The translations under genes were made by a program, and so were the position numbers. From assembly GCF_910589235.1 (NCBI RefSeq), contig NC_060963.1:7603501-7667500 (forward strand): a DNA stretch of 64,000 nucleotides, written 5' to 3'. The notes under the pieces are model-generated. The model was not told where the DNA came from. It did not search any database and saw only the letters and a program-made list of their open reading frames with translations. Of this stretch, positions 14,734 through 27,606 are shown one piece after another. Position 1 is the first letter of the stretch; every line of letters begins with the position of its first letter. Origin of the DNA: Vespa crabro (Eukaryota > Arthropoda > Insecta > Hymenoptera > Vespidae).

Positions 14734-16781
14734 TACATAAATAGATACAGTAAATTCATCGGAGTTAATTTGAAATCGTGCATCATAAGATGAGGATTTT
14801 CGTGATCAGATTTGCGCTATCGATTATCAAAATTCTCAACCGAGGAATTTGATTTTAATAGAGTGTCGAATGTGTACTACTAATTTAGAACTTAGAACAC
14901 TAATTTCGTAGTTAATAAATAACGAAAGAAATAACTTTCTCAGTATAATCGAGACATTATTTTTCGTTAGTTCAAAGTTATAGTTAGATAAAGATAAGAA
15001 CTCTTATGAGTTACTTTGCGAATTGAATTCTTCTTCGAAGCAGTCATTATATCTACTCTTTAATCTAATATTGCTTGCTTTAAAAAAGATCCTTGAAGGA
15101 ATGAGAGTATTCGCTTTCGTTGAGGAAAGTTTACCTCGAATTAAAATGAAAATTGCAAATTTTTAATGGCCTCGTTGAGCGATTATTTAAAGAGGTCTTA
15201 AACGGTGATTTTAACCTTCAACGATAAGAATACATGCGCATTTCATCTTTCGCCTTTAGATGAAGGAAATAAAATTATTGTAAGTTCATATATGAAATAG
15301 CTTTGAACGATGTCAATTTTTTTTCTTTTTCTAAAAAAGAGTTTGTGAAAGAGAGGACAAAATTTGTTTATAGGTTATCGTCTCTATCGATTTTAATATT
15401 ATGACGCAAACATCCTTATGATCGATTTCCATTGTGCGACACATAATTTCATTCGGCCAGTTTGCAAAGATCCTATGGCGCCGGTGTCGAAGAGGGACGT
15501 AGAGGAAAGTTGAGAGGAAACATGAGAGAGAATCGACACAATCGAAAGAGGAAGAGAGTAAGAGTGACGAAAAGAGAGAGGGAGAGAGAGAGAGAGAGAG
15601 AGGAAGATTAAATCGAAAGCTAGTGGATCTCGGACGGGAATTGTTGGCAAATAATTCCTTTCGCGATAGAGAGAGTAAGAGTGAGAGAGGGAGAAGGAGA
15701 AAGAGAAAGAGAGAGAGAAGGGGGGGAATCCGTGGGATTAAACCAAAATTTAATCAAACCGATTGTAAATCCTACAAACTGTACGACGGAACTGAGCATG
15801 GAATCAAAAACATTCACAATATCGTATATAGGCGTTAGATTTTCTTTTGTAATGATTTTCAAATCTTTATATCCCTGTAATTGAATATACGTCACACAAT
15901 ATAATTTTCGTTTTTCTGGAAAAGGTTTTATTTTTCCATCAATTTTATCTAAATGGTTTATAATTTTCACAATGGATTTCTACGATTTCGTACGAAATGT
16001 ATCTAAATGGTAGATACACGAATATATGTATTATATTTTTGTTTTGTTTTATTATTACTATATTGTTCAATAAAATATTCTTTGATAAATTTTTAAACGT
16101 GAATATTTTGTGCGTTAAAGGTGATTAAGTTAAGAATTAATTGAAATTTCAATCTTCAAGCAAAATCGGAGCCTACGACAATGCAAAATAAGTTGTAAAT
16201 TGCGGCTGCTTTGACAGCTGTGGGAAATAATTCGTACCGCCAACGCGAATAAATCCTCGCGATCCTATTCTACTGTTTTTTCACTTCTACTTGTATTTAA
16301 ATCCCGTGTTTCGTGAAATATCGCCCTGACCCATGTTGTACGTACAAAGAATTGCAATATTTAAAATCGTAGATTCCTTAGAGAAAAATTTTCGGATATA
16401 GTCATAACATTATACTATGTTACTTAATTTTTTATTTTAAAAATAAATCAATGGAAAAATTCTAAGGATATTTGATTTATCTTGTCAAACTCAATATTAA
16501 CAACAAAGAGGAAAATATTTATATAGGGAGGTTCGATTCCTTCGATAGAAAGTAGTCAAACTGTGAAATCAAATGAAACAAGTGGAAATTTCGACGAATC
16601 GATCGAATTCACAGCTGATCACTCGCATAGATAGAGCAGGTGTTCATCGTATTTACTCTGTTCTAGGTTGGACTCGTCGACATTCGGACTAATGACGACC
16701 GAACGGACCAATGAACAAACTAACGGAGGGAATGCTTGTCTCTTTTTTCCCTCTTGACAACGAGAGTCAGTCTCCCTTTTT

Positions 16782-16784
<3 letters not shown>
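14734..16784. other. Non-coding stretch with GA tracts
   Basis: AT-rich. Purine GA tracts lie at 15572-15602 and 15667-15727, the second ending in a run of six G. Short open frames over these tracts are artefacts. A perfect B-box-like word at about 16529 was checked and does not belong to a tRNA. Confidence 0.5.
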
Positions 16785-16849
<65 letters not shown>

Positions 16850-16866
16850 ACACACACACACACACA
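16785..16866. repeat. (CT)n-(CA)n compound microsatellite
   Basis: A CT array of about 60 bp with two TTTCT interruptions, passing into (CA)9. Confidence 0.95.
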
Positions 16867-17468
16867 AATATACATACACATATTTTTTCTCTTTTCCTAT
16901 CTCATTCTCCATCGAATCGGTTTCACTATGCTACATACAGAGCTCGGACACCCGCGGGAGCGGTAAAACAATTTTATGACCTAGCCTGGAATCGCGGAAG
17001 CAAAAAGAACGCACGTGCGTTGCGATGCCGACGATAAAGTATAAATTATGGAGCCACCTGTATACCACAGCTATTCGTTTGATCCGACGCCATTTTTACG
17101 ATCCTCAACCGTATCCAATTCTTTTTCTAATATTTTACTTTTTTCCAACATCAACTGTTGATGTACCTTGTCTTAAAATGAATCGAATACTTCGAACCTA
17201 GATTCTTTTCGACTGACTATTAGATTTTCTCTCTCTCTCTCTTTTTTTTTCTTTTTTTATAAAAAAGAATCTTTTCTTCTTTGTAAATATTCTCACGAGC
17301 TGAAGAAGGAAGTTTTTATTGGTTTCCTTAACTTAACGGCATAGCTTTCTTTTCGGTCATCGGACGAAAGAAGAAAAGGGAAACTTGTGGTCCATGGAGA
17401 TGCACGTTCAAAGAGGAGTAAACAAGTTCGCAGGAAATGTACGATCGATGAGATAGTTTTGAAAGTGT

Positions 17469-17471
<3 letters not shown>

Positions 17472-17529
<58 letters not shown>
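17472..17529. repeat. (GA)29 microsatellite
   Basis: A perfect, uninterrupted 58-bp GA array. Its length matches the arrays at 20207-20264 and 27255-27312. Confidence 0.97.
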
Positions 17530-17533
<4 letters not shown>

Positions 17534-20203
17534 GACAGATAATTTGGAAGATGGCGAGTTTCGATAACGATATGAAATCAATACCATAATATTTTGACGA
17601 ATCTATTCTCAGGAATATTATTAACATTCGATTCATTCAACTAACTTGCAATGTTGAAATAATTTCAAAGTTTTTACTATGTTTAAGAATTATGTCGACA
17701 TAATTTTGACGTTGATAGAACATTAATTCATTAACAATGAGTTTTATAAAATGAAGAAATACGTCATGGATGAAAAATGATGAAAAGTGTTGTCAAAAAG
17801 AAAGAAAAAGTGAGAGAAAATCTTTGAATTCTGAAGGATTTAACCGACGACGATGGGAAGCTGAAATATAAGTCCTTGATTGGATTGCGAATTGTTACCG
17901 ACTATAGTTATCGAGCTTTCAAACTGCAATCACAAAGTTTCTATTATTTCTTTTAATTAATGCGTTAAAACGATCTAATTAATGCGTTATCTTACTTCGT
18001 TATCAAGTTTAATATGATAATTTGTTTATTATACAATATTATACACATATATCCCATTATTAATTTAAAAATGTAAATTTTATAATGCAGTTTTGATTTT
18101 TATTTTTATCTTAGTTGTTTTTTTTGTTTTTAGGTAAAAATGTTGGAAGATTTTTATTATTCTCGAACATCTTGAAAAAATTAATAAATGTTTTTTTTCT
18201 CAAGGAATCAACATGTTATTTCAAAACATAGAAAATTTAGACATGATTTTTCGTTTGTTAATATAAATCCTTAATATTAATGTTAATATAAAAATTGTTA
18301 ATAAAAACGCGTTAAGCTGTTGAGTAATTGGAAGAAATGTTGTTAGAATACTGGAAGTGCAATACGTCGAAGAGAGATACTTGATTTCATTAGCGCGTTC
18401 CACTTTTCTATCAGATCGAAGAGGCTTGATTGGAGAAGAGTTTCACAATTAAAACCTATTGGAATTAAGTATGAGATATCTACTCGACTACATAGTTTTA
18501 GTGAAACAACAAACACGGGACGTTAACTCTCATCGAGCGTATTGCATTCGATGCAATGCAAAGGAAAAAATCATCGACAAATTCCCTTGCATTTATTTAT
18601 TTATTCTTTTTTTTCTCTTCAAGATTTGTCAAGTATATTTTAACGCGGTCAGAGTTTTTGAATTTTTTCTGATTCAAGTAAGTACTTAAGTTGCCTCAAA
18701 CGTAATTTCATTTTCGTTTATAGAAAAATCAAATTTTTGGTAGGCTTGGCAACGAAGATAATGAAGAGCAGATGTTTCAGAAGGAGAATCTTTGAGACGA
18801 AAGGACAATTCGTTCCTTTCTTTAATCTCCCTCTCTCTTTCTCTCCCTCCCTCTCCCGCCCTCTTTCTTTCTTACTCAATAATGGATCTCTGGGAGAGAA
18901 GTTGGTAGTTTGCTAATCCCTTTTTAATCATTGATCGATGTAAGAAGATTTGCCGGGAGAAGGATGAATGACCGTAAGGGCTGATTGTTAATTGTTAAAA
19001 GGAATAATTATATAAATAAACGACATCATTAAAATTATTTATTCAAAATAATATAAAATATATATATATATTTCAACATATTATGATTTTTTATATTATT
19101 TATATTATCTTACAATATGTCTATCCAATAAAATTATAAAAGTAAAAAGAAAGGTATTATTGTGAAAAATTGTATGAGATATACTAGAGACTTTCTTGTT
19201 GACCACAATCTTCGAAGGACGAAAGCTGGATATATCGAAGATCCAGAAAAAGGATTTTCCATCGCGATTGAAAGCTTTTATTCCGGTCGGACAAATAGAA
19301 CATGGCGCAGAGTTCGACAGGCTGATCTCATCGCCGAAATGACTACTTGTTCCACACCCCGCCCGACAATATCAGCCTGCTAACCCTATCCTTCTTCTTT
19401 TATAAAAGAAGATATCAAATTTAGTTCTTCACTAGTCACTCTTCGTATTGATTCAATAGTTGTTAATCTTCTGTGTTATCCATGCCACTTCTTAATCAGA
19501 TCGTCCATAATTTCTCATTATTTGTACGAGGCATATTTCTATTTATTTGAATCATTTAACACGTCAGATGATTGTCGTATTTATTTTTAACCAAAAAAAA
19601 AGAGAGAAAAAAAAAGAAAAATATTTTCATTTAAAAATTCCTATTATAAAGAAGATATACGAATTAGAGAGTCAAGATTTGAACTCCATCGAACCAGTAC
19701 GAAATTCTTTCGTGCAAATTCTCACGTCAGATATAAGAGAAGGATTACGTACACCCGCATCTGGTTGTCAAGAAGATTCCGATAGCTTCAGCTCCTTTCG
19801 GTTTAGACGTATGAATTCATCATTGTATATAAAGGTTCTTCATTACATATAAAGATTTCGACCGATTAAATTTCTACGTTCATGTACATATTTGATGACA
19901 TGCGATGAATGAAGAGTCAGAATATGCGAATGTCGTATTGTCGTATAATATATCTATATATTGTTATATAGTAGTAGAAGAGCAAACATTCTTCGATCCA
20001 CAAACATTCTTAGGCCAAAGGGATTCCTTTTTTTATCGTAATAAATGTCGGAGACAAAATTTCGTGGGCGGTGACCACGAGAACATTTCAAATAAAACGA
20101 TCCTGTTTGTGGAGTTAGAGTAGACCCGTTCGTCTTTCCTTCTCCGTAAGCACCCATCTTTCCGCCGTAAAACGGTGAAAGAAAAAAGGGAAAAAGAAAA
20201 AAT

Positions 20204-20206
<3 letters not shown>
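17530..20206. other. AT-rich non-coding stretch
   Basis: No exon recognised. The interval 19160-19385 is somewhat GC-richer and open for 73 codons on the plus strand, without splice borders or protein resemblance. Confidence 0.45.

Positions 20207-20264
<58 letters not shown>
20207..20264. repeat. (GA)29 microsatellite
   Basis: A perfect 58-bp GA array. Confidence 0.97.
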
Positions 20265-20268
<4 letters not shown>

Positions 20269-20937
20269 AGAAGATTCCTATGAAAGAAGGTAAACATCGA
20301 TCTAGATTTCGTTCTAGAATCGAATCAATACTACGACTAAGTTTTTGCAATCGATCGTATGGATTGCACACTGCTTCGATTTATTTGACAGTAAAAAAAA
20401 GGAAAAAATATTGGTTCGCTCTTTTGTATATATCCATTACGCTGTCTTTCCGTAAAACATATTTGTCATGGAAATTTTCAAGGGAAAAACGGAAGGATTC
20501 GAACCGAAAATTTAAAAATTGTCACTTTACCATCAGGAAATGATATAAACAGGCAAATCGTTCAATTCATTTTTCTCTTATTTTCTTATATGGCATTTCC
20601 TTCTCGATATGAAAATTCTTTGTCGAGTTCCTTGACAAAAGAATCTCTATCAACGATAATCCTTATCGGAATATGAAAATTTCGATTTTATCGCATAGTT
20701 AACTCACCAAATTTTCGTTGTTCATATCAACATTTTTTTTAGTATAAAATCGTTCGTATTCTACCATTGTTATTACTTTAAAATTGTTCAACAGAGATAT
20801 TTATATTTTTATCTTTCCTTTTTTTTTATTATTCTTAGTTATTAGTTCGAAAAGTAACGATAGTTTGAAATTAAAAATGTTCAATATCGAGGATAGGTCG
20901 GTAGATCTCTAGCTTTCGTTCGCCTTTGTCACACCTC

Positions 20938-20982
20938 CGAGATTACATTATTCGTAGGAAAATCTCATTAATGTAATCCTCG
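20938..20982. repeat. Imperfect hairpin with TAATCC site
   Basis: CGAGATTACATTA (20938-20950) is inverted as TAATGTAATCCTCG (20969-20982). The arms are 13 and 14 bp, with one unpaired base and an 18-bp spacer. The right arm contains TAATCC, the Otx/Bicoid-class homeodomain site, and the left arm carries its near-mirror GATTA. It could be a paired homeodomain binding site or simply a chance inverted repeat. Confidence 0.5.
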
Positions 20983-21546
20983 TATATTCGTTTCGTCTCG
21001 ACTCTACACCGAGAGTCGATCGTTCGCGTTAACGACCCTAGTTAGAGATTACGGCCAGCGTATTATCGCGTCGTTCTAATAAATTATTCGCGATAACGTT
21101 GTTTAAAGCTCCTCCTCTTCATTGAAGTTGTAAACGTGCAATTCGCGAGACTAATCGTGTGAAACGTTTCTCGTTAAAATGACATTATTAAGAACCTTTG
21201 AAAAAAATAAATCTTTCGAGCTTTTTTCTTTGAGCTTCGATACGAAGAAGAAAATTGTGATGTTGCGAAAATGACAAAAATTATTTCTCTTTCCTGTTCT
21301 TTTAAGTAAATAGAATGAATATGAGAGCATGTTTATGTATAAAAAAAAGATATATAATTTTAAATGAATGTGCGCGCGCATTGTATATCTATATATATAT
21401 GGGTAGGCATGTATCATATGAATCAAGGCCTAAATCTATACTTACCTCCTCAGAATTCTAAAACCATGACTCAGAGTTCGTATATTAAGTTGTTTCGTCT
21501 CTATATAAGTAGATCTTCTTGTACCTGTGTGAGTAATAATGGCGCT

Positions 21547-21547
21547 A

Positions 21548-21589
<42 letters not shown>
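21547..21589. repeat. (CT)n microsatellite
   Basis: A CT array of about 18 units with one TTT interruption. Confidence 0.95.
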
Positions 21590-21592
<3 letters not shown>

Positions 21593-22009
21593 TCATCTTA
21601 AAGAGGTAACCAGATATTATGAACTTTGACAATCAGTTGCCAAGATTGGATGAAATATGACAAGAAGAGGCTTCGACATTTGCATGAAAAGTATCGACTT
21701 CGATTGCCAGATTCTAGGTTAAAAATTGAATAATTTATGTCGTGTTCCATCGTTCGCTTATAGATACGTTCTCAAGAAGAAATTAAAAGGTGCCTCCGTA
21801 CGCGATATATACCGGATAAAAAAGAAAATGCCGAGTTTGCTTCTTCTCTCGACCACCGTTGATTCTACCGCGATTTTGTCTTTCGATCAACTTTTCTCTG
21901 AAGATTGCGAACGTGGTTATTGTTCTTCATCGATTATCGAAGATAAAATTGCTATGACAAAGTCACGGTAAAAAAGAAAAAAGTAAAAAACAGAAAGGGA
22001 GATAGATAA

Positions 22010-22010
<1 letters not shown>

Positions 22011-22051
<41 letters not shown>
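22011..22051. repeat. (GA)n microsatellite
   Basis: GA array with one AAA interruption, in an A/G-rich flank. Confidence 0.95.
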
Positions 22052-22055
<4 letters not shown>

Positions 22056-22599
22056 AGAAAAAAAGAACCAAATTAAATGAGAAAGAAAAAAGCTTTCAGT
22101 ATGAAAATATTACTTGAAATATTCTATGTAAAGAAGGAATCGGTAATAACCATGGAAGAGTCACTCGGCATAATTTAGCACAGAATTTTAATGGAAACTC
22201 TATGGTGTTATTCGAAGGAAAGATAAGAGTCTTCTATCAATCTCTGTTCTGCACTTTTACGTTTATGAAATTTTATTAGTATTGCATTTTGATCTTTTTC
22301 TTTTTTTTTCTCTCTCTCTTTTATAGAAGTCGATAATTATTTCGCATAGATAACATTTGAATGCAGAATTCAACGAGCAATACTTTTTCTTTCCTTGTTT
22401 TTTTTTCTTTTTTCATTTCTTCAATAACTGATAAACGTGGAAATGGATAAAAGAACTTAGGCACAAATTTCGAATGCATTGACGAAAGAAAGTCGTCTTA
22501 TTAGCACAATCGAAATACTGCGCGACTTTGGTTGACAATGAGTAACCGTATCTTCGTAGAGCTTTTAAGTATATTAAAATTCTTCGTATCACGACATCG

Positions 22600-22765
22600 A
22601 GTTATAAATCCTTAATGCTGTTACTACGACGGAGGTTCGCTACCGCTCACGGCATGCCATTGAGAACTTTATTAAGCATGGATTTTACGAGCGGATAGCC
22701 GAGCTCGCGTGCCGCTTATACATGACAAAATTGCCACTACGGCGCCGGAATTATAATAATTCTCT
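22600..22765. promoter_or_regulatory. Candidate non-coding GC-rich island
   Basis: A sharply GC-richer, repeat-free block between AT-rich sequences, without a long open frame. It includes TTTTACGAGC (an Abd-B/Cdx-like homeodomain core), GGCGCCGG and ACGGCATGCC. It lies 1.7 kb downstream of the receptor exon in transcript direction, within the first intron. Read as a possible intronic enhancer; no direct evidence. Confidence 0.25.
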
Positions 22766-23425
22766 GGTTTGTTGGTAGGTTTAAAGATAAGAAAAAATAA
22801 AAGAGAAAAAAAAAGAGAAAAGTCAAATTTTCTTTCTTCTCTTCTCTTTTTTTTTTATTTACGCATAGAATTTAGTTTTGTTGCATTTTAAAAATTCTCC
22901 AAATAATTTTGTTGGTTTAGAAGGAAGAAAGAAAATTCATTTTTTCGTTAAAGAATTCTTTAGCATATTTATTGGAAAGATGTCAGGACGAATAAGTGAA
23001 AAATGCCATGGAAAAACTTTGAAAATATTCATGAAGTTTTATGAGGAAATGCGTTTTTCGCAAGACATGCGGAAGGTACTGAAGGGAGAACGACGGTATC
23101 ACACGTGACAGAATTATAATATTCTCTTGAAACTTTTACAAACGGCTTTTCTTCTATCTTTGTCTAAGTTTAATTCGAATAATACAATGTTCGGAATATT
23201 TTTATATCCCTTTAAAAAATTCATTTCCAAAGTTACTAGGTTTCTTTGTATACTTCATTCATTATATAAGAAAAAAAAAACAAAAATAAAAAAGAAGACA
23301 TTTCATTAGAGGAAATCATTTAATTTGTGCAATAAAATGTCCATATTCTATCTTCCGTTTTGTCCGATGATCATTATTGAGCTAGATGAGAAATTAAAGA
23401 CACCTCTCGATGAGTGTTCACAGAT

Positions 23426-23453
23426 AAAGCTTCCGATTAAATTCGGAAGCTTT
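23426..23453. repeat. Perfect hairpin, 11-bp arms, 6-nt loop
   Basis: AAAGCTTCCGA (23426-23436) and its exact reverse complement (23443-23453) flank the loop TTAAAT. It lies within the first intron of the minus-strand receptor gene. It could be an RNA stem-loop or a dimeric factor site. Confidence 0.8.
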
Positions 23454-24428
23454 CGCTGCTTACTCGAGCGTGGTTTGTTCGAGCTCGATTTATTCGCTTC
23501 AAAGTGGAGATCGCCGAAGATACTGTTAATTTAATGAAGCCGAACATTTATTTAAAACTTTGACATGTGCTCTTTGTACAGTTAGTTAGTTGTTCGCAGT
23601 TTTTATATCACTATCAGACTTAATACAACGATATTGTTGCTCCAATTAAGATATTGAAGCTACTTTGTTATTTCCATCTTCGTATTTTATCGACGAGAAT
23701 CGTAATCATAAATTTTGGACTAAGTCCGGTTTTGTCCATAGTCTGGTTTTGTGGACACGAAAACCATTTGTTAGTATCTCAGTTGTGGGTTTCGGCTTTT
23801 TTTTATTTTGGTAACAGGATAGAATGCGTTCGGTTCCTGTTCGATTCCTGTTCGGTGCTTGTACAGTTCCTGGTTAGCTTTTTTGTTTTAAAAACAAAAC
23901 ATATACGCATCGGTTGTGTTAGGAAATCCTCGGTCTAACACGAGTTGTCGGTGAAGAAAGGCGTATATATGTAGTTTCGTTTTTGTTTTATATACCTTTG
24001 TCAACCTTTTTGTTCTGAACAATCGTATATAACTTCTCTCAAAGAATGGATGCTCACTCAGATACGAATAACGCATACGTATATATGCCATTGAAAAAAT
24101 TTACGCTAACGATCATATAAAAAAAGAATATCAGGTAAAATAAAATGAAGAAGCGCTCAGTACTTTATCGTACATTAAATCATCAATAATATACTATGTT
24201 CATAGAAAGCCCATTATTGTTAAAGCACGCAAGAACATAATGGTTAATTATAAACTTATCAGGTTTATTTTTTGTTTTCTTATATTTACATCATATCATT
24301 AGCAATTTTAGCGTGTAAATAACGTTCATCGTATTTAATGATCTTTCAACTATTGAAATTGTATTAACTCTTTTAATTTTTTCTGCCACGTTTAGTTACG
24401 TATCATGTTCATTAAAGACTAAACTTAC

Positions 24429-24504
24429 CGATTCTGATGACAGGTGGCAGCGACATGGCAGTGGTGACCAGGATGACGATTACGGCGAACAACAGTGCCA
24501 TCAT
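24429..24504 (-). CDS. First coding exon, kainate-type ionotropic glutamate receptor (partial gene)
   Basis: Ionotropic glutamate receptors are tetrameric ligand-gated cation channels of the postsynaptic membrane. Read on the minus strand from 24504, the exon begins MMALLFAVIVILVTTAMS. This is a typical signal peptide: a short n-region, a hydrophobic core and a small-residue cleavage region. The motif LPPVIRIG follows, matching the first beta strand of the amino-terminal domain in insect kainate-type subunits, where it normally continues into AIF. The exon stops after the first base of a Gly codon (phase 1) at a consensus donor, GTAAGT (24428-24423). The start is one of two adjacent ATGs (24504 or 24501). 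The upstream frame is open without another nearby ATG, so 24504 is preferred. Later exons should lie at lower coordinates. I found none between 1 and 24420, so the first intron is probably over 24 kb. Another secreted or receptor protein with the same start is possible. Confidence 0.6.
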
Positions 24505-24724
24505 GTCCGACGTGAGCTCGCTTCGCAGCTGCACGATTACAGCATTGTTTCTGCTTGACACACGTTCGTAGAGAAGAGAGCAAAAAACTCGGCAAAGCGT
24601 ACGAACGTATGCACGCGATACACGGCTATGTTAACACTTTCACAGAAAATTACGCGCTAACGAAGATCCATCGACCTACGTGAACGTTCTTCCGGGCCAC
24701 GCGATCGTCCATCTTGCTTTAAGC
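24505..24724 (-). other. Probable 5' UTR part of the receptor exon, with uORF
   Basis: A good acceptor, CCTGATTGCAG on the minus strand, ends at 24725. An exon of about 296 bp could therefore run from 24724 to the donor at 24428, with 220 bp of leader before the start codon and an untranslated upstream exon further right. The leader holds a 20-codon upstream ORF (24712-24650, minus) that ends before the main start. Such uORFs can damp translation of receptor subunits, but that is inference. Confidence 0.35.
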
Positions 24725-24744
24725 CTGCAATCAGGATAGGAACA

Positions 24745-27249
24745 ATTTTTACGTTTATCGAACATTTCGATCGATCATTTTAATAGTCGAAATAAAAGGT
24801 TCGTATTTTTAAATTGAAGCATTTCAATCTGGACAGTCGTGTATCTACAATAACTTGATCGTAAATTTTTCAAAAAACCATGATGACGTTATCAAAAAAC
24901 GTGTTAATTTCTTCCCTTTAATCATCGTTCGTTATTTTTTGTCAACTTCAGAATATAAGTCAAATTGATTTCTCCCGTTAGCGATAAAAATGACATAGCT
25001 GCGATTTCGCCCTCGTTCGTTAAAAATAAATTGCGTGGAAACAACGCACGATTAGTTTACGAAATTACACAAGTGATCGATTCTTTCGAGTCGCGCATGA
25101 ATTAAATTCTCGGTCGTTGATTTGTATCCTACGTAGGATACAAGTCTCGTAATTTAATCGGAAATATATCATAGGTACGTAATTCTTATTAAAGGAATAC
25201 GAATGGAATAAATCCTTTTTTTATTTTTTCTTTTTCTTTTATTTCAAATATATGCGTATTCACATGCGTATTCAGATAAGTACACATGTAGCAATTATAT
25301 CGGATAGTAAAATACGAGAAATTCGTCAATTAAACATTTAGCAAACGTATTCAAATTTTCTGAATGAATAATTTGTTTGACGATCATAAAAAGAAAAGAG
25401 AACAATGTTAACGATTCTACTAACGAATTTGTTTCAATAAGAAAAATACAAATGTTGTATCGTCAAATATAAGTTAAACTTTCGAAGTAGAGGACAGACG
25501 AGTGAAGTAAGTAATCTCATTATAAAGACGGTATGATGGTAGAATATCTAATCGAGAGACCTACTTTTTGTAGACGGAAAAGCGCATAGCAGCACGCAAA
25601 GTGCAATTGAAGTTATCGATTTCTTCCCTTGAGTACAAAATGTATCTGAATACTAACTTACGATTAAAATGAAAAAAAAGAAAAAAGAAATGAAAAAAAA
25701 AATAACAAGTAAGTGTACTTCATTATCCATTTGATATCTCTTTATGAAACAATATTGACAATTTTAACGAATTAAACATATTTCTGTAAAAATTCAATTG
25801 CATATCGTCTGAATATGCATAGTACGTGCGATAGCTAGAGTACGCGTATTAAGCGTGTTCTTATGTAAAAGAAGTTCATTGTTATCCTTCTGATAACACG
25901 AGGAAGTAGCGGGATATCTCTAGGGTGAAATCACGCATACTATCAAGTCCATTCCCAAAGGCGCGTTTTCTCTATGAGAGCAAAAAGAGAAAATTCAGTG
26001 TGCTCTCGGTACTATCTTTATCTCAGAGGAATGTCAAAAGGATCGCTTTGTTATTTATAAAGGAGTATCCTTCGAAAAGCGTTTTCGACCTTCGAGACGA
26101 TCCCGACTATAAGATAAGGACACTCCCTCTTAACTCGATATCTTTTTGGTCTTAGTGAGAGAATCGGTATCTCGAGTTTGTTAGATCTTTGATATAAAAG
26201 AAACATGAAAGAGAACTATTCTTTTATTAGAAGTGAAAAGTATATCGAAAAGGATGAACAAAAAAGAAACGAAAAAGAAAATGAAAAATATGAAGAAAAT
26301 TAACACACCTAGTGCCATTTTATTTTCAAGATCTTTTTTATGACATTCAACAGATCCAAAATTTAATTAAAGTAAAAAGTATGAAGACGATTTTTATGCC
26401 AAACTAATCTGCCGAGGTGTTAAACCTGAACAGATTATTTTTACACTTGTTATCTTCTCTCAAAGAAGTGAAATCAGAAGCGAATGTCTAGTATATAAAA
26501 AAAAAAGAAAGAAAAAGAGAGAAAAGTTTCTCTCTCTCTCTCTCTCTTTCTCTTTCTCTCTCTTTCTCTTTCAATGTCATTCAAAAACGTGCTTCTTCTT
26601 AAGGATCGAGTAGAATCTAGTGTTGACCTCATACGATTCTACTATTAGAGTTAGCCCGCACAGCGTAAATTGTAAAGGGATTCGTGTTAACCCAATTTAG
26701 CAAGAGAGCCAAGTTTGCTTCTCGCCGCGCTACGTTTGTTTGCCCTTCGAAGCTTCCACGCGTGGCCTTAAATGCGTAAATGCGCACGCGCGAAAACCTT
26801 TCGATCGAGTGACCATGTAATCGCATTGACAAGTTCGTCGGATACTTTTCTTCTCGTTTTGAACTCGTTTCGATATTGCATTTTGAAGAAATTTCGATTT
26901 GTTCTTTTTTTTGGTTTTTTTCTCAAAAAACCAAATCGATCATTCAGATCTTTTAAAAATCATACGAGCGATAAAGAGAGTAGAATGGTGCCGAATAATA
27001 CGTTGTCTAAGAAATATAGAAAGTTATTAGTAAAGCTGAGAAGATAGCTGAGTTGGAGGATACGAAACGTAGCAATTCCGGATGTAAGATATTCAGAGAG
27101 AACTCACGAGTCTCTTGAGGCGGAACAGCTGCTAACGAAGCTTATCGTCCGCGGGAATAGAAATCGGGCCGAGGCGAGGCTTTTAAAGCTCTGAGTCCGT
27201 ACAGTTCGAGAACGAGGGGTGCTTTTCGTCTCGGGGGAACCAAGAAGAA

Positions 27250-27254
<5 letters not shown>
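24745..27254. other. Non-coding stretch upstream of the receptor exon
   Basis: AT-rich, with the 22-bp palindrome listed separately. An imperfect CT tract lies at 26529-26571 and a GC-richer patch at 26640-26830 has a 67-codon minus-strand frame without splice borders. An upstream untranslated exon and promoter of the minus-strand receptor should lie in or beyond this region, but I could not locate them. Confidence 0.45.
25122..25143. repeat. Perfect 22-bp palindrome
   Basis: TTGTATCCTACGTAGGATAC followed by AA reads the same on both strands, with no spacer. It lies about 400 bp upstream of the receptor exon's acceptor. A dimeric transcription-factor site or a structural element is possible. 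Confidence 0.85.

Positions 27255-27312
<58 letters not shown>
27255..27312. repeat. (GA)29 microsatellite
   Basis: A perfect 58-bp GA array. A shorter CT array follows at 27494-27523. Confidence 0.97.
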
Positions 27313-27315
<3 letters not shown>

Positions 27316-27606
27316 TAACTACGCTTTACTTTTTCGACGATAAAAAGTGAACAGCGTTGTCCCTTTGCCGGCTTTACGATCAAGTGGAATTAACGGACTG
27401 CGACTGGCACTGTCTTAGATCGTAAATGAAAGTAGGCCGACTCTTGGTAATAACGATTAAGCTTTTATCTTCGACAAAGTGAAATGTCTAACTTCTCTCT
27501 CTCTCTCTCTCTCTTTCTCTCTTTGTTCTTAAAAATCTACAGGTCTATCTTCTTAACTGGTTAAACTTCTATTTCAACTCATTCTCTTTTTTGTGTCTCT
27601 TAGAAA

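Noticed and set aside
16529..16540. Perfect tRNA B-box-like word GGTTCGATTCC
   Set aside because: No A box, acceptor stem or anticodon stem at the right spacing upstream.
20480..20500. Minus-strand B-box-like word GGTTCGAATCC
   Set aside because: Flanking sequence does not pair into a cloverleaf and lacks a D-arm consensus.
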